From an uncultured Treponema sp. (GTDB lineage Bacteria; Spirochaetota; Spirochaetia; Treponematales; Treponemataceae): a stretch of 9,666 nucleotides of DNA. The notes beneath the pieces were generated by a model that did not search any database, was not told the DNA's origin, and worked only from the letters and a program-made list of their open reading frames with translations. The stretch lies in the NCBI GenBank assembly GCA_905372345.1, contig CAJPPE010000038.1, positions 1 to 9,666 on the forward strand, given 5' to 3'. Every line of letters begins with the position of its first letter. Position 1 is the stretch's first letter. Made by a program: the position numbers and the translations under genes. Of this stretch, positions 1 to 7,546 are shown one piece after another.

Positions 1-529
1 CCAACTCAAAGGCTTTTTCCTTATTGGAATCTAAAATTTCTTTTACATGAAAGAGAGGAATGTAGGATTGAAATTTTACCTCGCTTTCCCCTCCGAATTG
101 TTCTTCATCTACTATTTTAGAACCGGTTTTTATTACAAGGCTTTCAGTTAATTTTTGAGACTTCCACGCGTAGAGTTTCGGAAGCATTTCCATAAGATAG
201 TTTACCGCATAGGTGTAGGCCGGATCGGTGTTAATACCCGAAATATTGTTTTGGCCTGTAATTACGAATTCTCCGTTTAGAATTTCTCCGCTAAATAGAA
301 CTTTTGCAAAGACTTTTCCGTTTGAAGTATATACAAAACTGCCTATCGTATTATCGTTGTAATATAAAAAGCCGGCCCATGTCGGTTCTTTCCACGAAAG
401 GTCCTGATAGATAAGGTAATCTCCCGATTCCGTTCCCTCCCATGCCGATTTTTCTTCGGCTATGAGCTTAAAACCTTCTGCCGTGAAGAGAAAAAAAAGT
501 AGAAAACCAAAACTTAAAATCTTTTTCAT
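1..529 (-). CDS. Exported protein of unknown function (3' part beyond the window)
   Basis: An open frame of 176 codons starts at ATG 527-529 and runs without a stop off the left edge, so the C-terminus is missing. The first 24 or so residues form a signal peptide: MKK, then a hydrophobic run (ILSFGFLLFFLF), with possible cleavage after A17 or A24. There is no lipobox cysteine, so a soluble periplasmic or outer-membrane-associated product is more likely than a lipoprotein. The mature part is rich in Tyr, Trp and Phe with alternating polar and hydrophobic stretches (such as WAGFLYYND and SFVYTSNGKVF), suggesting beta structure. I do not recognise the family. An AGAGGA ribosome-binding site 7 nt upstream overlaps the proS stop codon, and only 11 nt separate the two genes, so it is probably co-transcribed with and downstream of proS. 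Confidence is high that it is a real gene and low for any function. Confidence 0.8.
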   Translation of the reverse strand, partial: MKKILSFGFLLFFLFTAEGFKLIAEEKSAWEGTESGDYLIYQDLSWKEPTWAGFLYYNDNTIGSFVYTSNGKVFAKVLFSGEILNGEFVITGQNNISGINTDPAYTYAVNYLMEMLPKLYAWKSQKLTESLVIKTGSKIVDEEQFGGESEVKFQSYIPLFHVKEILDSNKEKAFEL

Positions 530-536
530 TTAAAAA

Positions 537-542
537 TCCTCT
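537..542 (-). promoter_or_regulatory. Ribosome-binding site of the exported protein gene, overlapping the proS stop
   Basis: AGAGGA on the minus strand lies 7 nt before the ATG at 527-529 and shares bases with the TAG stop of proS (541-543). This supports the start chosen for the downstream gene and suggests translational coupling. Confidence 0.7.
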
Positions 543-2331
543 AGTTTAATTTTGCAAGTTCTTCTTTTACGGTTTTTTCAACTAAGTCTACAACCTTGTT
601 TTTATCGACCAAGCTGATTTCTCCCGCCTTTCTAAGCTTAAATTCGATATTGGGAAGATTTTTTTCGCCGACTACAAGCCTTATCGGAATGCCTATAAGG
701 TCCATATCCTTAAACTTAACGCCTGTCCTTTCTTTTCGGTCATCTAAGAGGACTTCAATTCCTCTTTTTTTGCATTCTTCGTAAAGGCGGTCGGCTTCCT
801 TTTGCATTTCTCCCTCGTATTTTATGGGAACTATAGCAGCTTGGAATGGGGCGATACTCATGGGCCAGATTATTCCGTCTTCATCATGGTGTTCTTCGAC
901 AATGGAGGCTGTGAGCCGGTCAAGACCTATGCCATAGCAGCCCATAGAAGGGTGCTGCTGTTTTCCGTTTTCATCGAGATAGGTCATATTCATTGCCTTT
1001 GTGTATTTATATCCCAGCTTAAAGATGTGGCCGAGTTCGTTTCCCTTTTTTGTGTAAAGGGCGGTGCCGCAAACTGCACACTTATCTCCGGCCCTTACCG
1101 TGCGGAGGTCAAAGACATGGGCGGGGGCAAAATCCCTTGAAGGCTCCACATGGAGGAGGTGTTTGTCTTTTTTTAAGCCTCCGGTTACAGCATCGTGCAT
1201 GAGCATAACGCTTTCATCGGCAATGACCGGAATATTTTTTAAGCCTACAGGGCCGGCAAAGCCGACGACCGTTCCCGTAGCTTCTTCAACTTCGGCATCG
1301 CTTGCAAGGATTGCGTCCGAGGCTTTAAGGGAGGACTTTAACTTGGCTTCGTTTACTTCCAAGTCTCCCCTTATGCAGACGGCAATTAAAAGAGTGCCTT
1401 CATCGCCGTTTTTTGCACTTTTTCTGCCCTTTTCAGCATTGCCGAGTACCTCGGAATTTTCTACCCGGTAAATCAAGGTTTTTACAAAAGAAGAACTTTC
1501 CGTCTTTAAAAAGGCTGTAAGGTCTTCAATTGTTTTTACATCTGGTGTATCGACCTCTTCTATAGATAAGGCTGAACCTTGGGGCATACTGTCGTTTCCC
1601 TGCTCTTTATCGGGCGCACAGGCCGCCTTTTCTTCGTTCGCTGCATAACCGCAAGAAGGGCAGAGGAGGAGGGCGTCGTCTCCAACCGAAGATTCTACCA
1701 TAAACTCCTGAGAACCGCTTCCTCCCATAGCACCTGAGTCGGCCTTTACTCCTATTACCGTAAGGCCGCAGCGCTTAAAAATCTTTACATAGGCTTTTTC
1801 AAAGCTGAGATAGGCTTCGTCTAAACTTTTATCGTTTGTATGGAAAGAGTAAGCGTCCTTCATCGTAAATTCGCGGGTTCTCATAAGCCCGTATCGCGGC
1901 CGGATTTCGTCGCGGTATTTTGTGTTAATCTGATAGATTAAGAGCGGGTAGTTTTTATAGGAGGATAATTCGTTTTTTAAAAGGGCTGTAAAGGCTTCTT
2001 CAGCCGTGGGGCTTACAACCAATTCTTGGTTTAAGCGGTTTTTAATACGCAAAAGTTCAGGGCCCATCGAGTCCCATCTTCCCGATTCCTGCCAAATTTC
2101 ACCCGGAACAATTACGGGGGGCTTAAATTCCAGACAGCCTATTGCATCCATTTCCTCCCTGATAATTTTTTCTACCTTTCTAAAGGCTTTTAAGCCGAGG
2201 GGCAAATAGGCAAAAAGCCCGTTAGCCAAATTTCTTATCATTCCTGCCCGCAAAAGCAGCTTATGACTTTCAACAACAGCCTCATTCGGTATTTCTCGCA
2301 AAGTGGGCATATACATCTGCGTCATCTTCAT
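541..2331 (-). CDS. proS: Prolyl-tRNA synthetase, bacterial type with editing insertion
   Basis: Charges tRNA-Pro with proline in the cytoplasm. Numbered from the ATG at 2329-2331 (596 residues), the N-terminus is the family-typical MKMTQMYMPTLREIPNEA. The class II motif 2 region is at about 139-170 (YRDEIRPRYG, then RTREFTMKDAYSF). Motif 3 is at about 463-472 (GCYGIGLDR) and the anticodon-binding domain follows to the end. Between motifs 2 and 3 is the YbaK-like editing (INS) domain, about 245-395, with GFAGPVGL near 357. It is flanked by two cysteine pairs, CPSC (224-227) and CAVC (418-421), which could bind a metal. A short charged stretch near residues 294-312 looks lineage-specific. A longer reading from ATG 2377-2379 adds 16 residues but has no ribosome-binding site, whereas GGAG precedes the chosen start by 11 nt. 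It is the first gene of a probable operon with the exported protein gene. Confidence 0.97.
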   Translation of the reverse strand: MKMTQMYMPTLREIPNEAVVESHKLLLRAGMIRNLANGLFAYLPLGLKAFRKVEKIIREEMDAIGCLEFKPPVIVPGEIWQESGRWDSMGPELLRIKNRLNQELVVSPTAEEAFTALLKNELSSYKNYPLLIYQINTKYRDEIRPRYGLMRTREFTMKDAYSFHTNDKSLDEAYLSFEKAYVKIFKRCGLTVIGVKADSGAMGGSGSQEFMVESSVGDDALLLCPSCGYAANEEKAACAPDKEQGNDSMPQGSALSIEEVDTPDVKTIEDLTAFLKTESSSFVKTLIYRVENSEVLGNAEKGRKSAKNGDEGTLLIAVCIRGDLEVNEAKLKSSLKASDAILASDAEVEEATGTVVGFAGPVGLKNIPVIADESVMLMHDAVTGGLKKDKHLLHVEPSRDFAPAHVFDLRTVRAGDKCAVCGTALYTKKGNELGHIFKLGYKYTKAMNMTYLDENGKQQHPSMGCYGIGLDRLTASIVEEHHDEDGIIWPMSIAPFQAAIVPIKYEGEMQKEADRLYEECKKRGIEVLLDDRKERTGVKFKDMDLIGIPIRLVVGEKNLPNIEFKLRKAGEISLVDKNKVVDLVEKTVKEELAKLN

Positions 2332-2342
2332 AATTTTATCAA

Positions 2343-2346
2343 CTCC
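2343..2346 (-). promoter_or_regulatory. Ribosome-binding site that favours the shorter proS start
   Basis: GGAG on the minus strand ends 11 nt before the ATG at 2329-2331. No comparable site precedes the upstream in-frame ATG at 2377-2379, so the 596-residue start is preferred. Confidence 0.5.
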
Positions 2347-2419
2347 AATAAAAACTTTTAAGAAAGTTATTCTACCCATTTTGCTTAAAAAAATCTATAG
2401 GCCGGATTTTTTTAAAATT

Positions 2420-2449
2420 TTACTTATTAATGTATAAAAAGCATACAAT
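2420..2449 (+). promoter_or_regulatory. Possible promoter and palindrome between proS and the nuclease gene
   Basis: The divergent intergenic stretch is AT-rich. TTACTT (2420-2425) and TACAAT (2444-2449), 18 bases apart, resemble -35 and -10 boxes for the plus-strand gene, though the start point would then fall at the Shine-Dalgarno. TATAAA at 2433-2438 is an alternative -10. A short inverted repeat, TGTAT-N7-ATACA (2431-2447), overlaps both and could be an operator or chance in AT-rich DNA. No clear proS promoter could be assigned. Confidence 0.25.
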
Positions 2450-2465
2450 AATATTGGAGGCGTAA

Positions 2466-3377
2466 ATGAATATGAAACAGGAAATTTTGAATCCAAAAAC
2501 AGATTGGGTATTCAAGTTGATGTTCTCAAAAGGAGAACAAGGCAATAAGGCTCTTATAAGTTTTTTGAATGCTTTTTTGGAAGATTCTTATGGTAAAATC
2601 AAAAAAGCGGATATTTTAAATACCGAGCTTATTCGGGACACTCCAAATGGAGAATCCTATCATCTTGATTTTTTAATTAAAACCGATACAAGTCTCATTA
2701 TCAATCTTGAGATGCAGCAGTTTTGGAAAACCAACTATCCGAGGCGTAACCAAATGTATCTTTTACGTCTGGCTTCTCGTTTTTTGAAACTGGAATCTAA
2801 AAAAGATGACCCTTTGTATGCTTTAAGTATTTCGGTTTTTGGATGTAATGTTCCTAAAAATGCAAAACTGACAAAAATGTCTGAAAATTCCGTTATTCAA
2901 TATATTTACATTGAATTAAATGACCTAATAGGTTATACTATACAAAAGAGATTAGAAGAATATACATTAAAAGATTTCTGGATAAGGTTTTTGGCTAATT
3001 ATGAGAACGACAAAAAAAGCGGAATGTTGGAAAAATTATGTAATTTAGAGGAGGGTATAAGAATGGCAGAAGAAACACTCCTGAGGGTAACTGAAGAGGA
3101 AAGACAAATCGCTAGAGAACTGTCTCGAGAGAAATATCAAATGCTCTTAGAAGCAGAAAGAGCTGATGCTAGAAGGGAAGGTTTAGCTGAAGGTTTTGAG
3201 CAAGGTATTGAACAGGGTATGCGGCAAGGCGTGCAGCAAGGTAAAAAAGAAGGTTTTGCTGACGGCGCATATCAAAAAATAGTTGAGATGGCTAAACTAA
3301 TGAAAACGCTTGAATATCCTTTTACAGAAATCTGCAAAATCACAGGTTTAAGCGTAGAAGAAATAGATGCTTTATAA
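2466..3377 (+). CDS. Rpn / PD-(D/E)XK nuclease family transposase-like protein
   Basis: 303 residues. The start (PKTDWVFKLMF, residues 10-20) is the typical opening of the PD-(D/E)XK transposase-like family (PDDEXK_2, Rpn relatives). The likely catalytic set is D68 in HLDF and E82-x-Q84 in NLEMQ, the family's usual E-x-Q variant of the nuclease core. Such proteins cut DNA; E. coli RpnA-type relatives promote RecA-independent recombination, and the job here is not known. The middle is charged and helical. Residues 236-267 have glycine at every fourth position, followed by a C-terminal module ending in ITGLSVEEIDAL, seen in many family members. GGAGG lies 5 nt before the ATG; a second ATG at 2472 is possible. 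The gene is intact. No flanking terminal inverted repeats or target-site duplication were seen, so it is not visibly part of a transposon. Codon use looks more AT-rich than in mglB. Confidence 0.85.
   Translation: MNMKQEILNPKTDWVFKLMFSKGEQGNKALISFLNAFLEDSYGKIKKADILNTELIRDTPNGESYHLDFLIKTDTSLIINLEMQQFWKTNYPRRNQMYLLRLASRFLKLESKKDDPLYALSISVFGCNVPKNAKLTKMSENSVIQYIYIELNDLIGYTIQKRLEEYTLKDFWIRFLANYENDKKSGMLEKLCNLEEGIRMAEETLLRVTEEERQIARELSREKYQMLLEAERADARREGLAEGFEQGIEQGMRQGVQQGKKEGFADGAYQKIVEMAKLMKTLEYPFTEICKITGLSVEEIDAL
3171..3266 (+). repeat. Imperfect 12-bp tandem repeat coding a Gly-every-four-residues helix
   Basis: Eight units of 12 bp, each three codons plus a GGT or GGC glycine codon, place glycines at residues 239, 243, 247, 251, 255, 259, 263 and 267. 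Units resemble GAGCAAGGT and GAACAGGGT. A small-xxx-small helix of this kind may pack against another helix, and the tandem DNA could change copy number by slippage. Confidence 0.7.
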
Positions 3378-3383
3378 AAGCAT
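3367..3383 (+). terminator. Weak hairpin over the stop codon of the nuclease gene
   Basis: ATGCTTT (3367-3373) and AAAGCAT (3377-3383) form a perfect 7-bp inverted repeat around a 3-base loop that contains the start of the TAA stop region. It is followed by GTTTTG rather than a long T-run, so it is at best a weak terminator. The pairing is AT-rich. Confidence 0.3.
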
Positions 3384-3491
3384 GTTTTGCAAACTCTAGC
3401 ATAAAATACAAAAAAGTGATATATTCTGTTGCCTATCGCCCTTTATTTTGTTTAGGTAGTTAGTTAATATAGAAAATTATCAGGAGTTTTC

Positions 3492-5177
3492 ATGTCTATC
3501 CTTTTTTATGTAGAATCGGTTTTAAGTCTTTTGTTTTCAGTCTTACTGGTTATAAAAAATGCTTCAGGCCTTGCTGTTATTGCAGCTGTTTTAGGCTCGG
3601 CTTATTCTATTTGGACGGCTTTTTGTATATTTTCTTTTTTTAAAAATAGGACCGTAAATACAATGCTCATGATGCGTAAAACTATGGAGTATGTTCCTTA
3701 TATTTTTATGGCCTGCTTTATTATGTCCAGAGCTGTTCAAACCGAGCAGGATAGGTCTACACTTGATGCAATTTTAGCCTTCTATTGGATAGTTATGGTT
3801 GTTTACAATGGAGTTCTTTTGTTTAGGTTAAAAGATAAAAGATTGCCTAAGTATTTTCCTGACCTGCCTGAGCTCCCTAAGAAAAAGCGTTCCATTATTT
3901 CGGAAATTTTAGATTGGGCTGATGCTATTTTGCAGGCTGCCTGTATAGTTCTTCTTTTTAGCGTTTTTGTTTTGCAGCTATATGTTATTCCTTCGGAATC
4001 TATGGTTCAGCAGTTTATGATAGGGGACAGGGTTGCAGGTTTTAAGGTTGCTGCAGGGCCGACCTTTCCTCTTTCTTCGTTCCGGTTTCCTCAAATTTAT
4101 AATTATAAGAGGGGAGATGTGGTTATAATCCGCAATCCTCATTATGAAGATGACCCGAATAACGAGCTTAAATTTTTTACATCTCAGCTGGTTCAGTACC
4201 TGACTCTCACTATGGTCAACATCAACAAAGATGAAAGCGGAAGGATAAAGGCAGACCCGCTTGTTAAAAGGATTGTGGGTGTAGGCGGAGAAAAGTTAAT
4301 GCTTGTAGACGGAGTGCTCTACATAAAAAAAGCCGGAGAAAAGGACTTTAAGGTCTTTGATGAAAGTGCCTATGCCGTTTGGGATTTATCCAAGCTGCCC
4401 CAGTCAAGCTTAAAATATGTAAAAGATGTAAAAATGAATACCGAAGATTTAAACCGCCTTCAATCGGTAGAGGCTTGGCGGGCAAAGGTCGATTTTGATG
4501 AGGCCGAAAAGGAAGCCCTTGCCCTTATTAAAAAGATGAAAGAAATAAAGTCCAAGCCCGATAATGTGTTTTCGGCCAAGGGCTTTTTAAGCAAGGCTCA
4601 GTACCTTGTTACGCAGATGGCCAGAGATAACGAAGCCATAGCCTCGAAGATTTTGACGACGGACGGCGGTCTTACATGGTTTGAAAACTTTTTAACCTCA
4701 TGGAAAAAGCCGATAGAAAATAATTCCTACAACCTATACGAGATGAGAAATGCTCAATTAGATTTGCTTATTAAGCTTAGTTTTGGAAAGCTCCTTGTAC
4801 GGAATGCAGAACTTTATAAGGCCAATGTGAGTGAAGCGGTTTTTTCTTCGGATGCGGAACGCCAAGCTATTATAAACGAGCTGGGTGAGTACTTGTACTA
4901 TTTAGCCCTATCATCTCAAAGGAACATGGACGAATTTCCTAAGGGAGAAGAAGAGTATATCCCCGAAAACTGCTACTTTATGATGGGAGATAACCGCTTT
5001 AATTCCACGGATATGAGGCATGAATATCAATACCACTTGGAAGCTTTGAACAAGGACGATCCGATGTCGATGATGTTTGTAACAAATGTAGCACCCCGCT
5101 ATATTCATTCTTCAAGAATGCTCGGAACGGTAAATCTAATTCTTTTTCCCAGAGCCCGCTTCGGTTTAGTAAAATAG
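3492..5177 (+). CDS. lepB: Type I signal peptidase, enlarged form
   Basis: Cleaves signal peptides from exported proteins at the outer face of the inner membrane by a Ser/Lys mechanism. The nucleophile is S170 in PSESM, right after a membrane helix at about 142-166. The general base is K259 in VKRIVGVGGE. The conserved MGDNR box is at 498-502, followed by NSTDMR (504-509). Family members are usually about 200-320 residues; this one has 561. Two expansions explain this. An N-terminal region carries about four extra hydrophobic segments (roughly 3-20, 26-50, 68-80, 91-112). An insertion of about 200 charged, mostly helical residues (about 285-485) lies between the Lys box and the GDNR box. AGGAG lies 5 nt before the ATG. 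The gene ends 3 nt from the convergent thioesterase gene. No clear promoter was seen in the 114-nt gap upstream. The catalytic boxes are complete, so it should be active. Confidence 0.93.
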   Translation: MSILFYVESVLSLLFSVLLVIKNASGLAVIAAVLGSAYSIWTAFCIFSFFKNRTVNTMLMMRKTMEYVPYIFMACFIMSRAVQTEQDRSTLDAILAFYWIVMVVYNGVLLFRLKDKRLPKYFPDLPELPKKKRSIISEILDWADAILQAACIVLLFSVFVLQLYVIPSESMVQQFMIGDRVAGFKVAAGPTFPLSSFRFPQIYNYKRGDVVIIRNPHYEDDPNNELKFFTSQLVQYLTLTMVNINKDESGRIKADPLVKRIVGVGGEKLMLVDGVLYIKKAGEKDFKVFDESAYAVWDLSKLPQSSLKYVKDVKMNTEDLNRLQSVEAWRAKVDFDEAEKEALALIKKMKEIKSKPDNVFSAKGFLSKAQYLVTQMARDNEAIASKILTTDGGLTWFENFLTSWKKPIENNSYNLYEMRNAQLDLLIKLSFGKLLVRNAELYKANVSEAVFSSDAERQAIINELGEYLYYLALSSQRNMDEFPKGEEEYIPENCYFMMGDNRFNSTDMRHEYQYHLEALNKDDPMSMMFVTNVAPRYIHSSRMLGTVNLILFPRARFGLVK

Positions 5178-5180
5178 GTT

Positions 5181-6062
5181 TCAGATACTGTTTACTTTAA
5201 GAGTTCGGGATAGGCCGTTTTCATCGGTCCATTCCGAGCGGGCCTTAAAGACCTCGCTTCCGTCCTTAGCCCTCATTATGGAGTGTATACAAACATTTTC
5301 CGACCGGCTCGATCTGCATATAAGCTCTTCGCCGTACATAGCTGAAGAAACAAAATTGGTATCCAAGGTTTTTAGAAGTTTTCCTTTACAAAAATCGGCA
5401 CTCATATAGGACAAAATCCACCTCAAATAGGTTAAATTGTTTACATGAGAGTTTATATCGATATCCAAAAGGGTCGGCCGGGAAGGCTCTTCTATGTCCC
5501 AAGTTTCAGGCAATGGGATTTTTGCAAAAACCTTGCCTTCAAGGTGTTCGTCATTAAAGGCTAAGTTACCGAAAACTTTTGTGTCCGGTTTTACAGGCTG
5601 CCCTGTTTCTGCGTTCAATATTACCCAGCAAGAGCTTGCTCTGAAGATCGGCTTTTTAAGCTCTTTATATTCTTCTTTTATTGAATATAGATTTTCTTTT
5701 CCTTCTTCGATACGGCATTTTTCTTCAAAAGCCTCATCTATTGAATTTTTTTTGCCGTTTTTTGCATAAAAGAACGCAAAGTCCCTCAAGCAAAAAAATC
5801 CTTTCGGTGTTTGAGCCCATGTTTGGACTATTAACTCATCCATCCAAAGAGGGTATTCGGTAATTTCAAAATGCTGCTTTGTGATAACCCATGTTAAGCC
5901 CATTTTTTTCAAATGCGGGATGGAAAGCCCTGCACTGCTGTAATGCCCTGCTGCCAATTCCTGCATCAAAACAGCAAACTCCATGGGTGTAGCCCGGCAT
6001 TTTCCATCTATGTTGCCTGTAAGCACCTTATGGCGTATAGTGTATTTATTGTCGATAATCAT
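5181..6062 (-). CDS. Acyl-ACP thioesterase (FatA/FatB-like, double hot-dog fold)
   Basis: Hydrolyses acyl-acyl carrier protein to release free fatty acid in the cytoplasm. Two hot-dog repeats are visible. The first contains LTWVITKQHFEI (56-67) and LRDFAFFY (92-99). The second carries the active-site stretch DIDINSHVNN (200-209), where D202, N204 and H206 match the D-x-N-x-H catalytic set of plant FatB. Two things are odd. The position where I recall a catalytic Glu (E319 in FatB, within KEAxYGDE in bacteria) reads SSAMYGEE, so Glu appears to be Ser (about residue 240). And a charged insertion of about 35 residues (about 105-139) interrupts the first hot-dog domain before RASSCWVILN. At 293 residues it is slightly longer than bacterial relatives of about 240-260. 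There is no Shine-Dalgarno. A strong extended -10 box ends 6 nt before the ATG, suggesting a leaderless mRNA. It is divergent from mglB. Confidence 0.9.
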   Translation of the reverse strand: MIIDNKYTIRHKVLTGNIDGKCRATPMEFAVLMQELAAGHYSSAGLSIPHLKKMGLTWVITKQHFEITEYPLWMDELIVQTWAQTPKGFFCLRDFAFFYAKNGKKNSIDEAFEEKCRIEEGKENLYSIKEEYKELKKPIFRASSCWVILNAETGQPVKPDTKVFGNLAFNDEHLEGKVFAKIPLPETWDIEEPSRPTLLDIDINSHVNNLTYLRWILSYMSADFCKGKLLKTLDTNFVSSAMYGEELICRSSRSENVCIHSIMRAKDGSEVFKARSEWTDENGLSRTLKVNSI

Positions 6063-6068
6063 AGGCTG

Positions 6069-6078
6069 ATTATAACAG
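6069..6078 (-). promoter_or_regulatory. Extended -10 promoter of the thioesterase gene; predicted leaderless start
   Basis: CTGTTATAAT on the minus strand contains a perfect TGnTATAAT extended -10. The expected start point, 7 nt after the box, is the A of the ATG at position 6062. The -35 position at 17 bp spacing (6092-6097, TAGCAA) is poor, as is common for extended -10 promoters. Confidence 0.6.
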
Positions 6079-6145
6079 TTTTTATAAATTGTTGCTAGAT
6101 TCGGTATCGTCTAAAAACTTGTAATTTTTTTTGTGCTTATTACCA

Positions 6146-6174
6146 TAGACATATTTCTTAAAATATAATATACT
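6146..6174 (+). promoter_or_regulatory. Sigma-70 type promoter of mglB
   Basis: TAGACA (6146-6151) and TATACT (6169-6174) are separated by 17 bp, and each matches 5 of 6 consensus bases. Transcription should begin near 6181, about 27 nt before the mglB ATG. An overlapping alternative is TTACCA (6140-6145) with TATAAT (6164-6169) at 18 bp. No operator palindrome or CRP-like site was seen in the 145-bp divergent region. Confidence 0.6.
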
Positions 6175-6183
6175 TAAAAATAA

Positions 6184-7449
<1,266 letters not shown>

Positions 7450-7459
7450 CTTTGACGGT

Positions 7460-7494
7460 TTTTAAGGCGGGGGAATTTTTCTCCTGCCTTAGAA
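7460..7494 (+). terminator. Second hairpin between mglB and mglA (attenuator or RNA stabiliser)
   Basis: AAGGCGGGGGA (7464-7474) pairs with TCTCCTGCCTT (7480-7490) around an ATTTT loop: 11 bp including two G-U pairs. It extends to about 15 bp with flanking T and A bases. It is GC-rich and strong but has no T-tract afterwards. In ABC importer operons, such a structure after the binding-protein gene commonly keeps its mRNA above that of the ATPase. That role is inferred here. Confidence 0.5.
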
Positions 7495-7527
7495 TTAAAA
7501 TAAGCGGCTTTTAAAAAGCACTTTTAA

Positions 7528-7532
7528 AGGAG
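7528..7532 (+). promoter_or_regulatory. Distant Shine-Dalgarno of mglA
   Basis: AGGAG lies 14 nt before the mglA ATG at 7547, longer than the usual 5-9 nt. No in-frame ATG, GTG or TTG lies closer to it, and the protein's N-terminus matches the family, so the ATG is kept. The spacing suggests weak translation relative to mglB. Confidence 0.5.
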
Positions 7533-7546
7533 TTGAGATCTTTGGG

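Noticed and set aside
288..296. MglA residues 288-296: apparent damage to the second Walker A (Arg for Lys)
   Set aside because: These are residue numbers of mglA (bases 8408-8434). The change is normal for sugar importer ATPases of the MglA/RbsA type, whose two domains are asymmetric.
802..1471. Plus-strand open frames opposite proS (112 and 135 codons)
   Set aside because: They lie antisense to conserved proS sequence, overlap each other and match no known protein pattern; shadows of the real gene.
2377..2379. Upstream ATG for proS giving 612 residues
   Set aside because: No ribosome-binding site precedes it, and the extra 16 residues are not part of the family's conserved N-terminus.
7505..7517. 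GCTTTTAAAAAGC inverted repeat before mglA
   Set aside because: The arms meet with a one-base centre, too tight for an RNA hairpin, and the sequence is AT-rich; likely chance.
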